A stretch of 64,000 nt of DNA from the NCBI RefSeq assembly GCF_020283565.1, contig NC_060062.1, positions 32,419,164 to 32,483,163 on the forward strand, given 5' to 3'. Below are positions 10,300 to 22,780 of the stretch, piece after piece. The notes below the pieces were generated by a model. The model saw only the letters and a program-made list of their open reading frames with translations, ran no database searches and had not been told where the DNA came from. Origin of the DNA: Trifolium pratense (lineage: Eukaryota; Streptophyta; Magnoliopsida; Fabales; Fabaceae). Every line of letters begins with the position of its first letter. The stretch's first letter is position 1. Both the position numbers and the translations under genes were made by a program.

Positions 10300-11665
10300 T
10301 TATTTGTTGTGATTTGATTAACATCTAGAGATTTCTTCTTAATTTATAGAGCCATTGGGGGAGATAGAATTTAATTTAATTAATATTTTATTCATATTAC
10401 CTCTATATAATATTCATAGTTTTATGGTAAAAATTAATTAAGTTCTCTGTTTTTACTAATAATTTGTTTTGTAAAAAAAGTAGTAGATGACAGCTAACGG
10501 TTAACGGGTGAACTTAAAAGTGGATAAACTAACAAATTAAATTTGCAGTGAAATTAGTGATTCGATTATCATTTTTTTTGACAAAAAAAAATAATATTAG
10601 TGATTCGATTAACTTGATAAATATAAAATGACATGAATAATTGAATATATGTTTTTAATTAATATTCAATTTTTTTCAATTAAGATAACAAGAGTAGAAA
10701 AAATATATCTTAGAAAAGTGAGTAAAAATTTAACACACAATAAGCTATAAACTTAAACACTACACGAAGTAGTATCTCAAAAAAAAAAGTAAAGCAAAAT
10801 TAAAATTAGAAAGGACTTTTTTTTTTGGTTACCTCAGAAAGGACATTCGGTGAAAGGTATTAGTTGAGATTTACTTACCTTCTAGAGATACTTTCTTAAT
10901 TTATATAGAGACGGAGGGAAATAATTTAATTTGAGTTAACATTATATTCATGCTACTTCTATTGTAAAATTGAATTTTTGTTACTCTTAGTTTTTACTGA
11001 AAAGCATATAAAGAAAAAAAAAAGAAGCAAGAACTTGATCCTTTATAGTCTTTCATTCGCAACAATCAAATTACAACAGTTAAATAAAAATTCAATTCAG
11101 ACCTGTTGGTTGATATTTGTTATGACTAAAGAAAATGATGATGAAGATCCCAGCTTGTAAAAATTGAGATGAGTATTTTTATAGGAAAAATTAAGAAATT
11201 AACGTTCTACCATAAAAGAAAAATATATACAAATAATGTTTTTGCAATATAAGAAAGCAATTAAATGGATTTTCATATTAAAATATCTCTTTATTAGATT
11301 ACTTTATTGTGAGATAGATCCTAATAATAATGCACTGGATATTCATCGTCAATGTAATGTTGCTTCTTCATTGACAGTACATGTAGTGTTTTTTTTTTTT
11401 TTTTTTTTCTCCTTTTATTTACTTAGCTTCTAGAGATATTACTTATTTATATAGAGTCATTGGAGAGAATAATTTAATTTAAGTTAACATTATATCCAAA
11501 CTACTTCTATAGTAAAACTAAATTTTTGTTACTCTTAGTTTTTACTGAAAAGCTTATACAGAATCAAATAAATAGAACTTATTAGATTCATATCATTCAC
11601 AACAATCAAATTTCAACTGTTAAATCAAAATTCAATTTGAACCCATTGGTTGATATTGGATCGCA
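10300..11665 (-). repeat. Reiterated upstream segments of the MADS gene
   Basis: A block with ctagagata-ttcttaattta-atagag and then aatttaatttgagttaacatta occurs at about 10325-10400 (short), 10855-11130 and 11420-11665, and again upstream of the second MADS copy (about 32865-33250). In the longer copies it continues through tttttgttactcttagtttt and acaacaatcaaatt. The stretch 11195-11395 matches about 36160-36400 beyond the Helitron of the second copy. The promoter side of this gene is therefore built of repeated, diverged units. No single TATA box is convincing. Confidence 0.65.
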
Positions 11666-11882
11666 TATGGAGGAGGTGGGTTTTAGCAACATTCACTCTC
11701 ATAAATATTAATTGGTGTATTCTAGAGAATGTTTATAGGAGTTGCAAACTTACACCCACTTATTGTTTAGAAGGAGTGTAGTAACAACATTCACCTTAAG
11801 ATGCATTTAACCACCTTTTAGTTATGAATTGCTAAAACATACCTTCTAAAAAATAAGTGGATATACATTTGCAAAACTCATA

Positions 11883-12177
11883 CTCCTTCTGGATACAAAT
11901 ATAAGAAGAAAAAAAACTTCAAAATTTGGACACAAATATAAGCAAAAGTCAACTACTTTTAAACTAATTAATACTACTATTCCTAATATACCATTATTTA
12001 ATCATTTCACTTTTCAAAAGTTTATGTGATTTCCAAGGCATAAATCAGTTTTCAAAGGGTAATATAGTAAACTTAACTCATGTTTTCCATTAAATCAAGA
12101 AAATTAACTACACTTAACTAAATTTCTTAAACACTGCATAAACGGTTATTTTTTCTTATATTTGTGTCCGGAGAGAG
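11883..12177. mobile_element. Stowaway-type MITE
   Basis: The left end ctccttctggatacaaatataag and the right end, reading ctctctccggacacaaatataag on the other strand, are imperfect inverted repeats of 23 bases. TA flanks both ends (11881-11882 and 12178-12179). It is non-coding. Confidence 0.8.
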
Positions 12178-12183
12178 TATATT

Positions 12184-12480
12184 ATAGTCTATTTAGTATA
12201 AGAATAGAGTCAGGTTGAAGGCTAGTTCTTGTAACCCTTGGAACATCTTTTTGTAAAGTTACTCTCTTTGATTAGTGGAACGGAATTTTGCCCTCTCCCC
12301 AAAACGTAGGTCATCTTTGTACCGAACTGGATAAACAATATTGTGTGTGCTTGTTTCTTTCTTTCCTCACTGTTTTATCTTTTGCTTGCGATTATAATTG
12401 TCATTCCCGGTTGATATTGGTTGTTTGATTAATTTGCTCCATACATAAAGTATTATTAGCGTGATTTTAACGAATTTACA
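12184..12480 (+). mobile_element. LTR retrotransposon fragment (R/U5-like)
   Basis: The run gttcttgtaacccttgg ... gtggaacggaattttgccc ... ccgaactggataaaca resembles the R/U5 end of LTRs common in legume genomes. No matching LTR partner, primer-binding site or coding region is next to it, so it is a fragment. The class (copia or gypsy) is uncertain. From 12480 to the expansin stop codon at 12670 I see only a presumed 3' untranslated region. Confidence 0.4.
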
Positions 12481-12669
12481 ACTAGTACTCCGAATTAAGT
12501 TTTGAGGTACTGCCATTTATTTCTTGTATTGTTGTCAAATTGATAAAAACATTGTCTCAATCATAAAAATATTTAGAGTAGAGTTTCAAATATTAATCTA
12601 TCGTAGACTTTCTATTAAAACAATCTACGAAAAATTACAAACATTTTCACTAACCTACCCCCACAGTGT

Positions 12670-14996
12670 CTAAAACCGACCCCCTTGAAAGGTCCGACCA
12701 AATTGCCAATCAGCCGGTGCCACATTGTAGCTTGTCACCGTTCTACCGTCACCGGTGGTGACTTTAAAAGAGAGGCTTTGTCCATTGAGATAAGAATTGC
12801 TTTGCCAATTTTGTCCCCAATTTCTTGACATGGTTTGCCAACTAGTTTTGGACCCTTTGATTGAGACTGCATGGACATCTCCTGCACCCGCGACGTTGGT
12901 GATCAAAACCAAATTGAAGTAAGAGTGGCCATTGATTGTGAACCTTATTCCTCCCTTTTTTATACATGACACTCTTCAATCAACAAAATAAGAAAAATAA
13001 AATTCATTAAGTTTGTTGAAAATTACAACAACAAATTGAAAAAAAATCTCAAGTGTAGAAATTATTTAAAAAGAAATTTACTTTAACATAATTGTTAAAT
13101 TCATGACATCTTTAAATATCATAATTTAACTATTTAATTAGCATTTGACACAACAAAATATTATACTGTAGTATGTTCTATTTAATATCTTATAAGTTTT
13201 TAGGAAAAAATAAAATAAAATAAAATATTATTTTATTTTAGGAAAAAATAAAATAAAATATTATTTTATTTTACACTTTATTTTTTTATAGGCTGTTCTA
13301 TTGTAATCTTTTTATTTTCATACTTTTGCATAAAATCAAAATGTAGAATTCTTTAATTTTTGCTTACTGTTATTTTTTAGATGTACCGATTACATACTTT
13401 GTTTCATATTAAATATCATTTAAAATAATGCACATGCCTTATGAAAATCATCAATTATTATATTAAAAAAAATATATCAGCAATTACATCCAATTTTATA
13501 AAATAATAAATAATTTGAGACGCCCAATTATTCCAAACAAGACATATAAGATAGAAAGAGTAATAAATTTTGTCTTTTTCAATCTTAATTCCAATACTCA
13601 AATTTGACATTCTTGTTATTAAAAATCACAAAGGATGGTACATCTTATTTATTAAATGGAAAGATATCAGTCATGTTATTCAACTTATATAAATGAAAAT
13701 GAGAATTACAAAAATAAGCATAATAAAGAAGATAAGTTTTTGATGAAAAGTTCATTTCATTTGTTATAAAAGAATTAATAGTAAAAAATATTCAAATTTG
13801 TCCCCAAGTTATACGAAAATTTCAGCGCAATCACCAACTTTATTAAAATTACTAAACAGTTTCTAACTTTTCAAAGCGTTAATCAAGTTAGTTCTTATGT
13901 AACTCCTAGTTAGCTAACGGTAAGGTTCTTGATTATTATATGTCTCAAATGAGGCTAGGAATTGATGATTCATATATAATTTATAGAGATGTAAGGGAAT
14001 TAATCAATAAGACCTTTATATAGAACCTTGAAATTGAAAACCTTACCAAATTGATGGCTTCACACTCACATACCTTCTAAATGCTATAGGCACAATTCCA
14101 GCTTTATATTGTGCAATTTGAAGGAATGCTGGTTCTGCCATATCAAAGTGTTGTAGAGGAGGATTACACCAACCACCATTATTGTTTGGCAAAGCCATGT
14201 TTGGTGGACAAAAGTTTGTGGCAGTAACAACAATGGTGCTAAGCTTACACCATTTTGTGTCACCAACACATCTCATTTCATAACAAGCTCCACAACTCAA
14301 GCCATTGTTGAACAAAGATGTGCTTAAAGCTGCAGTGTTGGTTCCATATCCTTGATTGTACAAATTTCCATAACCACATGCACCTCCTATATGTATATAT
14401 CAAACAGAACCATATGTAATTAGCACAATCATTTTTTTTAAAGCACAAAATAAGTATAAGTATTATTAATAGTAATAAATAACCCTATTCTCTTATAAAC
14501 AAACCAATATTGAACAAAGGTCTATGACATCGAAACCACTAGGTTTGGTCTAGTGGTGATGAGTTTGGGTAGTATGCTAGATGTCTTGAATTCGATCCTC
14601 AACTCCATAAAAAAATGGTCTATGACATCGATCTGAACAACAATATTAAAAAATTTCAAGATATGTGTGATTGCTCAGTCGCATTTAACCGGAATTCTTC
14701 AAAATATCAAGGATCGTGACACACTAAATTTGTGGTCACACTAAATTTTTATATTGCAGTAAAATACAGATGCAATTGCTGTTTCAGACCATAAAATCAT
14801 GGTGACACGGTTGCTATTACTAATACATTGAGATTAAAATACATAAGCTAAACTTACCCATTGTGGCAGCAGCATCACCACCACCATAGAAAGTGGCATG
14901 ACCACTCTGCCAACCGCCATAGTTAGCCGCAACACCATGAAAATGCATTTCAATGAAGAGAATGAACATAGTAACTAGCAAAGTAGAACAAGCCAT
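12670..14996 (-). CDS. Alpha-expansin (EXPA), complete three-exon gene, 251 aa
   Basis: Exons on the minus strand: 14858-14996, 14074-14386 and 12670-12973, joined at GT/AG sites with intact phase (756 nt with stop). The product is a secreted wall-loosening protein. Residues 1-25 are a hydrophobic signal peptide ([15 protein letters not shown]). [14 protein letters not shown] follows, then [11 protein letters not shown], the Cys-rich GH45-like domain with [20 protein letters not shown] and the HFD motif, then [18 protein letters not shown] and the C-terminal grass-pollen-allergen-like domain ending in GRTFQGGRF. Length is normal for EXPA. The ATG at 14996 is the first in frame. Intron 1 carries a tiny SINE; intron 2 is 1.1 kb and AT-rich. 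Nothing suggests loss of function. Confidence 0.95.
13197..13276. repeat. Short AT-rich direct repeat in expansin intron 2
   Basis: Two adjacent copies of aggaaaaaataaaataaaat followed by attattttatttta. Each copy is close to self-complementary (aaataaaatattattttattt), so it can fold into an AT hairpin. The rest of intron 2 (12974-14073) holds nothing else I recognise. Confidence 0.6.
14534..14616 (+). mobile_element. Very short tRNA-derived SINE in expansin intron 1, 15-bp target duplication
   Basis: The 83-bp insert is flanked by ggtctatgacatcga at 14519-14533 and 14617-14631. It contains a box A-like ggtctagtggtgatgag, a box B-like gaattcgatcc, and ends in an A-run. The size barely exceeds a tRNA, so this is a minimal retroposon. 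Confidence 0.8.
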
Positions 14997-15075
14997 TGAA
15001 TGTTTTTCCTTTTGAGACAAGAGAATGTGTAGTTTTTGTTTTGCTCTAATGTGAGGTTTAATGCAATTAGAGGGC

Positions 15076-15086
15076 CTCTATTTATA
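15076..15086 (-). promoter_or_regulatory. TATA box of the expansin gene
   Basis: On the minus strand the sequence reads cttataaatagagg, about 80 bases upstream of the ATG at 14996, the right place for a plant TATA box with a leader of roughly 50 bases. Confidence 0.7.
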
Positions 15087-15377
15087 AGCATCATTTGGTG
15101 AATATAACATAAACATACATTGGTGGGACTTTTTTTTCCTTAAAGTCATAGAACAAGTGACAAATCAAGTGCACATGCGCTGGTTCTTGTTGGGATTCCT
15201 AACCGAAAATCTTTTAGGTCAAGACCCCTGCACATGCAAACCCTAATTATCCATCTTTAACTTTATAGACTAACATTTTAAATATACTTTTTATTTGTAT
15301 AGGCACTACTTTAGGAGTTTGTTTATCCTTTCTTTCTCTTCTAAAAAAATGTTAACAACCCAGCTATCATTATGTGG

Positions 15378-15675
15378 GATTTGGATGCATTTGAGTTATT
15401 TATATGATCCAGACCGTCGAATCAAAATTGGACGGTTTATATTCTCATTTTGGTGAATAAGTCCAATATATAAAGCGAAACATGAGCCATGAAATCTTAA
15501 TGTGAGAGTCTTGATTAGCGACTGTAGATTGCATTAATCAATAATAGACGGTTCACATTCTCATTTTAGGAAACAGGTCAAAAATACAAGAGTGAAACAT
15601 GTGTATGGATTGTTGATCCGACAATCCTGATCAGCGTCTGTGAGATCGCGTGAATGTTTAGAATCCAAATTCATT
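15378..15675. mobile_element. Possible MITE with an internal tandem duplication
   Basis: gggatttggatgcattt near 15378 and gaatccaaattcat near 15662 are imperfect inverted ends. Between them lie two diverged copies of about 120 bp, each with gacggtt-a-attctcatttt and then a gcg-ctgt-ga core. Termini and target duplication are not clean. The remaining bases of 15090-15915 hold no gene. Confidence 0.4.
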
Positions 15676-15915
15676 GCTTGTTATTTTAAAATTCTACACT
15701 ATATTGGATTTAAGAATAGGGTAGAGTCTTAATTAAGTAGTATTATCTTAGCACATGAAAGAGTATCTATCTTATCTGTGCAATCAAAAGCAGGAACAAC
15801 AAACGGCATTTGCATCATATATGCTCAACTTTTTCAACATAAAAATTGTAATGTAAAGGAGCATAATATCTTTTAGTATATGTGTTTGTGTGGCTCTTGA
15901 ATATAATTAAGGGTC

Positions 15916-16082
15916 ATGTTAACTTGTGTCCTAAGGGCACATGTTAAGCTACTTAAAAATAGAAATATAGCATTTAATGTTACAAAGAATTTAATGTTTA
16001 GATAATTGAATACACCACAAGTTCAATAAATTTTTTCCACATTTATCTTCTTAACATGTGCCCTTAAGGGCACAAGTTAACA
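15916..16082. mobile_element. MITE with about 33-bp terminal inverted repeats
   Basis: The left end atgttaacttgtgtcctaag (continuing to gggcacatgttaag) is mirrored at the right end, which reads atgttaacttgtgcccttaa on the other strand. Interior AT-rich, non-coding. Related ends appear near 33660-33695 and 36635-36660. Confidence 0.7.
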
Positions 16083-16677
16083 TTCTTCTATAATTAAAGT
16101 GCTGGAATGATAATCATAATTTAATGCCTCCAGTCCAGTCTGTGCATGTTACAAAGATGAAATGTGCACGGTGGCCCTATGGTATTCCCATGCGTGTGAA
16201 AATATAATCATTGCTTATTAACTAATCTTTTTGTTAATTAGATATTGTGGAAATTAGTTGTTGCATAATATCAAACTCGATTACTACTCATGTATTTATA
16301 TGACAACCAAAATGCATGTGGATAAACCATGTGGAGTCATACAATTTGTTGTCTTGAAAATATATTGCATGAGCTTTCAAATAAATTATTATTATTCAAC
16401 ATGCTTGATACAAAGATTATAACTCAAATGTCTGAAACTAATACAAGAGATGAAATCACGTAGATTCAAATATGTAATTATCAACTTCAAGTGTTCGCAA
16501 TTAAATTCATCAGAAAAAAAAATATACTACAATTTTGAATATAAGAAGAAAAAAAAAGGTTCATTGAATAAAACATGTATCTGAACTATAAACTCATTCG
16601 AAAATTGATTTTTGCTTATATTTAAAATCAGAGGAAGTATATTGCAATTTGTATTCATATGCTAAACAAAATTATTA

Positions 16678-16848
16678 ACCGGAACATTGGGCGTAAATGA
16701 TTATCGAGTTCTCCTAAAACGAATCATTCAGGAGAACCCGAATTCGATTTCCAGTGGGAACAATTATTGGCCAGCCTTTACTTATCTCACGGTCAAACTT
16801 TGGATTACCGTGACCTCATTCCCCTGAAAACTATTGGGTTAAAAAAAA
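16678..16848 (+). mobile_element. Probable tRNA-derived SINE
   Basis: Contains a box B-like gaattcgatttccag, a downstream ggccagcctttacttatctc body and a terminal A-run, with aaaattat on both sides as a possible short target duplication. Box A is weak. Tentative. Confidence 0.45.
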
Positions 16849-16860
16849 CAGAAAATTATC

Positions 16861-19050
16861 AAAATTTGTACTATTCATTATGTTAGAATAAGCCAAAATG
16901 TTACTTTTATCATAATTAAAACAACAAAATATGTAACAATAAGATGGAAGAAAGGAAGTACTAGCCAAAGTATAACAGAAAGAGAGAAGTGGGCAAAAAC
17001 CAAATTAAAAGTATCCCAAAATTATAAGCAAGACCCTAAGCCAGAAACACCCATAGCTTCTTTCTATGCATGCACTCCAGAGGATCTACTGACCATTCAT
17101 AAAACAGAACATACAATGAGAAGATTGACTTATGCAAAAAATACCTACAAGATAATACATTGAAACTATCAACAATTGCCAACTTTGGAGAAAATGAACC
17201 TATTTCTTATTTCTTAATAGCCCACACCAGAGTGTCCAACCAGAAAACCCTACTTCTCGCTTCTCAAGACTCCCCCAACTCTATAAACAAAGAGAAGAGA
17301 TTTGCCAAGTCATGCACATGGTCGGTAAGACAACAAAAAAGCTTCATGTTAAATACCTAACAAAGGAAGAAAAATCACACGCCCAAATAAAGGGACTTCT
17401 CCCTTCACAAAACTCAACCACATGCATGTTAATGACACAGTAGGTAGCAACTTCTATAACAGTTTTCAGGAAAACGTAATCACCTTTGAGGGAGCAAAAC
17501 TAGACAATAATTTTACAAAGAGTAAGGGGAACCCCAAAAGATGTGACCCTCAACACAGGGAGTTTATCAGGCAGACACCTTCTACTTAGATTTAACTAAA
17601 AACATCCCTAAGCCTTACAATACTGACACCAGACATCCTCTACTTGAGATATATGGGTTGGAGACAAGAAATGGAGGAAATTGTCCAACAGAGCCTATTC
17701 CCAAACAAAGGCGCATTTGCCACCTAAACTACCAAACCCATACCTCACTCATCTATTCAGTTTCCAAATCTGCTCAGAAAATGCAAATAATTAATCTTGG
17801 GAAAGCAAATTTTTAGTGGGCTGCCAGACAATCACATATCTTGCCAAAAAGAAATAGAGCTACCATTCCCAACCTTCTTGGATACACGCGCACAAAGCAC
17901 CAATCCACAGTCCACCTCCCCACCTAAAGCCAGTCCCAACCAACAAGTATCTTTCTATCAAATAGAGGAGATAGATATAGGAATGCCTAAACTGTAATGA
18001 CTCCCACCAATCCCTAAACCTTTTATTTGGCCACCAACACATCCTTTCATACGGAAGACTTATCCACCAAGACTCGCCTCTTTCACTTAGAGATGTAGAA
18101 GATATGTATATAATTAATGACAGAATTAAGTTAGCATTGGCTTCCAAGTAGATGTCTGCTGCAAATTAGCACCAACCTGTCTTGCAGTTCGGAAAAATAA
18201 ATGTCATCACGAGGAATGAGTCATCCACGTTCACCTCCCAATAAGTTTACTCTTAGACAAGTTGACTCTAAGCCCATAGACCAATTTGAAACCATGTCAG
18301 AATAACCTTCATAGATAAACAAATGTATAATTTTGAAATGATAAGTTGACTCTAAGCCCATAGCAGATTGACCATTGCCAAGTTTGCCATCACGTCTATG
18401 CCAGTTCAATCTATGCAGAATATGTGGCTGTAAACAAGTGTTTGTGGTCACTGGTCAGATTGACAGAAGTGCAACACAGTTTATTCGGGTAAGCAAGTCT
18501 AGCCAATGGGTGAATTGGTAAACAGTTACTCTTAGAGCCAACAATAAGAGTAACTGGCATAGAAGAAAGAAAAAAAATACAGGAATAACAATAAGCAAGT
18601 CTATGCCAGATAGATTAACTTGGCATAGAAGGTCACTGGTCAGGGATGTCTTGGTATTCATTTTACTAGAGCCAACAATATTTCTCTTCTTGCTAAGGAT
18701 GTTTGGAACTTAAATCACAATCCTAATAAGCTTTGGGGCTCAATTACTAACTGACTAACAAACTAGTTTTACTAAATTAATTCACCATATTGAACAACAA
18801 TCTAACCATCTAACCTTGTATCTAACTAACTGACTGCCAAACTACTTTTATTCACCTAATATGTACCATTACCATCACATCGATAACAAATTGCATATGG
18901 TTAAAAAATATGACCAAATAGGTAGTGATACAGATAATTTGTATGGGAAAAACATGGTAGGAAATGAAGAATATCATATATTTGAATTTGAATCATAAAA
19001 AGTTTTTCTGTAAAAAATACATAGTACAGGTACAATAAAACAGAGTAGCA
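16861..19050. other. Gene-free stretch, possibly containing a decayed LINE on the minus strand
   Basis: No intact frame belongs to a known family. Minus-strand readings around 18100-17900 (CWWPNKRFRDWW, FRWGGGLWIG) hint at a badly decayed non-LTR element. Around 18250-18370 the word aagttgactctaagcccata occurs twice in direct orientation. The last part before 19097 is presumably the TRAPPC4 3' untranslated region. Confidence 0.3.
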
Positions 19051-19096
19051 TCTCTTACAAGACAGTCATCAACAACACTTGGCCTAGGGCAGCGAT

Positions 19097-22000
19097 TTAT
19101 TGACCCAACAGTGCAACACGATCCTTTTGTACTGACTGAGTTAGGTTGATATCAAAGAGCTCACATCGAATAGGCATCTCTATCTCATAGAAGGGGTTCT
19201 TCAAAACATAATCAGTATACAATTCATATATGTATTTCAATAAACTTTCTATTTGTTGAGTGCCAGGCTCACATACTGCGAAAAACTTCGTCCCTGTTAG
19301 AGAGAAGAATTAATTTCATATGGCATGATTAACAAGTTATATCAAAATCTAAAATCTAAACAAGGGTATGGAATAGGAAATTAGTAAATAGTGCTTCAAT
19401 TTGCCACTGATATTAAACTGAATAGTACTTCATCACCATGAATGGAAAGAGCCAATTAAGATGACAGCGCTACATAAAATTCAACTGCAAGTTGTAACAA
19501 CTAGTACAGAAGCCAAACATCTAGAAATATCTAAACTATCAAGTTCATCATCATTAAAATCAGAAGAAGCACATGCCTGCAACCTTTACTTTAGTTTACA
19601 AACTTTACATAGACTAGGAAAGTCATATATTGTGTAGATAAATTTATTTTCTCTTGTCTTGAATATATAATCAAACATATACTTGTCTTTATTTTAACAA
19701 AAGAAGAAAAAAGTTATTTTGTCTCAACAGGGAATTCAAAAAATTTATACTGTGCAATGAGCGCTTAGTATAATATCTGATAATTTTAACAAAAGAAGAA
19801 AAAAAAATTCTTTTATCTCAACAAGGAATTCAGAAAATTTGTACTATGCAGTGAGTGCTTAGTATAATATCTGATAGAGGAATGCTAGGGTCACACCCAC
19901 ACACTCCAATATATTTATGACACATCACTCTTTTTTTTTTAAGTTTTACCTGATTACCGGATTTGCATGTGGAGAGAGTTTACTTTTTTTTTTAAATTAT
20001 TATTTGGATTATTTGGATTGAACTTCTCATCTTCCACCTTCACTCTCTCCTCCAAGTCTTGTACCAATATCTCTGCAGATTTGGTCTCTATCACCTGGTC
20101 TCTTGGTTAATGCATGTCAAAAGACACTAGGCCTTTGCTTTCTTTTCAGAAATAACTACTCGCTCAACATCTATTTTGTTTTCCAAGACAACAAATGGAA
20201 AATCTGTAATGTGAACGAACAACTCCGATCCAAATCTTTACTTTGAATAATGTCTTCAAATTGAACTTCCTTCATGAGAAAATTTGCAGAATTTAAAATA
20301 AAAAAATGAACTTCCTTGTAGTGGTTACCAAACACGCAGCCGGTTTATACAACAGATATATATGATTCGTCCACCATCCAAGTTCCGGTGAACAAGTCAC
20401 ACTGTTCAGAACTTCCACCCGCACAACCACCGTAACAATAAGGAAGAACAAGATAACAAGGTGGAGATAACAACTGCATTCAACTTGGTTATTACTCATT
20501 TTTCTCAATCGCTCTCTCTAGCAAAGAACAAGCAAGTGAAGAATATTAAAATAATAAGTTTAAAATTTTTTTATCATTAAGTATGTTCTTCGTTTTTTTG
20601 TTTGACAAACTCTCGATATGTCATGTTGACTCATCGTGAGTTTGTGGGAAAGTGTTAGATAATAGAACTTATGTTATTGAGCTTTTAGGTTAGTAGCCCA
20701 TTAAGTATTATTATATATTGCTTTGTAAGCTTTTGACAAGTTAATCAATAGCATTGTCATATTATTAAAACCCTAGCCGTCATGGTTTCTATTCTCTCTA
20801 CTTTGTATATCTGATTCTAACAAAGAACACAGTTGGCGGCAATGTAAAGAGAGCTCGTAGCTAGAGAAATGAAATTGTCTCTCTGACCTTGTAAATCTGG
20901 ATCTAGAAGATGAAAAATTCAATCCGATTAATAATACAAATAAAAAATATAAAATAGTCTCTCACTTGCCAATCCGGTCATCAGGTAAAGTTTATATAAA
21001 GGGTGACATGGCATGAATATATTGGAGTGTGTTTAAAGGGGTGTGTTAGTGAGTGTGAGTGTGACCCTAGCATTCCTCTATCTGAAAAATGACATTACAT
21101 ACAAAATTATTTATTTGAAGCCTCCTTTTCCTACATATTCAAATACAATTTTTCACTCAAGTTTTATGTCCCAGCCTCCTTGAAATAAGGATATATAACT
21201 TTATAAAATATACAACTATGTCAAAGTGTTTGCAGCTTAGCAGAGCATGTCAAAACCTGGAAGATAACAATGTAATTCTATAGGTGAAATTCCATAGCAC
21301 CATAAATGAGTAAGACTTGTGTCACAAAAAATTATCTATATTCAAGATCTTCCGATATATTTATATTACTAAACCATCTTTCACTAAAACCTGGCTACAC
21401 TAAGTACTCGCAAGGCTGCATATATACCAGTGTGGGTAAAAATCAAATGTTGCTATTCGATGTATGATATATCATTTATCAATATGCACATTATGTTTGG
21501 CATTCATTCTTCATTTTATTCACAATGTGACTGCCTAACATAATAATTAGTTATTTAATTTAAAATAATACCTGTTAGTGATTGGAAGCAATGAAGATCA
21601 AATGTATCAGCTTGTAGTAGTTCAATTCCTGAACAACCTGACACAGGTGATAGCTGCTGAGAGATGGCATGCATTGAATGCCATAAGCTAGCCACCCGTA
21701 AGGTATCATTGGTATCCATTCGTCCAGCTGACCCATAATCCTAAATATCAAAGAGTTTAACAAATTATTCATAGTTTTCAATTAAAAAGAAAAAATATTA
21801 CCCTAACTCAACAGTGCAACAACAACAAAGCTTTATTTTTAGTTAACATATACGGATTAAATGATGCCATTATGATTTGTCTAACGGCTATTACAGTTTT
21901 TTCAAGTCTTTGTTGGGCTTTTCAAAGATAACTAAAAAATTGCGGCAAGTCTGCCAATATAACTAAAATTACTACTATTGTTTAATACAAAGTAGGAGGA

Positions 22001-22383
22001 TTGAATCATCATTATTTCCATCGTGCTAAGTGAAGTAATATCCTAATTATCGTACGATTCAACAAATTTCTTAAATAAATATACTGAAATCTCTAAGAGA
22101 CACGTAGCTTAACACCACTAATATATACTGAGAAACCAATGGATACAAAGGTGTCTTAGTCATGTTTAATAAAATTTATTATCAGCTGAATTTCACTCTA
22201 CAATGTGACCTGAATAACAACCCAACACACGCATAAAACAAAGATACCAACTTTGAGTAAAATATATCATTCGTGAAACAAAATAAAAGAGAATTTCAAG
22301 TACATAGTAGGAAATAATGGAACCTTATAGTAGATCAATCCACCAGACTTGTTGATGATGTAAAGACTATAAATCGCTGCCAT
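19097..22383 (-). CDS. TRAPPC4: Trafficking protein particle complex subunit 4 (TRAPPC4/TRS23), complete, 141 aa
   Basis: Exons on the minus strand: 22324-22383 (60 nt), 21572-21740 (169 nt) and 19097-19293 (197 nt), all with GT/AG borders and continuous phase (426 nt with stop). The product is a core subunit of the TRAPP tethering complex at ER-Golgi and Golgi membranes, which activates a Rab GTPase. It begins MAAIYSLYIINKSGG, continues GRMDTNDTLRVASLWHSM, GCSGIELLQADTFDLHCF and GTKFFAVCEPG, and ends FYEIEMPIRCELFDIN...KDRVALLGQ, as in plant TRS23, a single sybindin/longin-like domain. Length equals what I recall for the Arabidopsis orthologue. An acceptor (tttcag) about 25 bases upstream of the ATG implies a 5' untranslated intron. 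Intron 2 carries a 1.2-kb transposon. Confidence 0.95.
19692..19874. repeat. 92-bp tandem duplication in TRAPPC4 intron 2
   Basis: The unit ttttaacaaaagaag ... gcttagtataatatctga is repeated with a 92-bp period and a handful of substitutions. The second copy ends exactly where the transposon at 19875 begins. Confidence 0.8.
19875..21080. mobile_element. Non-autonomous TIR transposon in TRAPPC4 intron 2
   Basis: Ends are tagaggaatgctagggtcac and its inverted copy gtgaccctagcattcctcta, nearly perfect. tctga flanks both sides (19870-19874 and 21081-21085). The 1206-bp interior shows no recognised transposase; a minus-strand frame at 20293-20508 looks random. Superfamily unresolved because a 5-bp duplication does not fit the common plant classes cleanly. 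Confidence 0.7.
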
Positions 22384-22671
22384 TCCAAAAGCCTTTGCTA
22401 GAATCTGAAATCCATAAACAATTGAGAACTTCATTAAAATTCTGTTGCAAAACTTGATGGGCCAATTGTCCCTGCTTCAGCTACATCACATTGATACATG
22501 CAAGCATAAAAAACTATTCTAACAATTACTTCTAAAAAAACATAGAAACACAAATTTTGTATAATCAATTGTAGTTAGTTGGTTCATGATACTACAATGA
22601 ATACAATTCTTTTATAGACAAATTATAGGTTAATTTGCAGGGGAGAGAGATTTGTTAGTATTGGGTATCCA

Positions 22672-22769
22672 ATGTTGTCAATCGGAGATCACAAAAAATA
22701 GCAGTTTGTTCATATTCCACTATGCTACAATGCCAAACTGGTTGAATAATCACTATTTGACAACACTTT
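22672..22769. mobile_element. Short MITE with gttgtcaa ends
   Basis: aatgttgtcaat at the left and atttgacaacact at the right are inverted. Internal words such as ttgttcatattccactatgcta recur in the related copy at 24190-24403. It resembles a widespread plant MITE group. Bases 22410-22671 between it and the TRAPPC4 leader show nothing else. Confidence 0.5.
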
Positions 22770-22780
22770 AGTACTGCGAC

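Noticed and set aside
15020..15020. Longer expansin N-terminus starting at 15020
   Set aside because: The codon there is TTG, not ATG; the ATG at 14996 gives a normal signal peptide.
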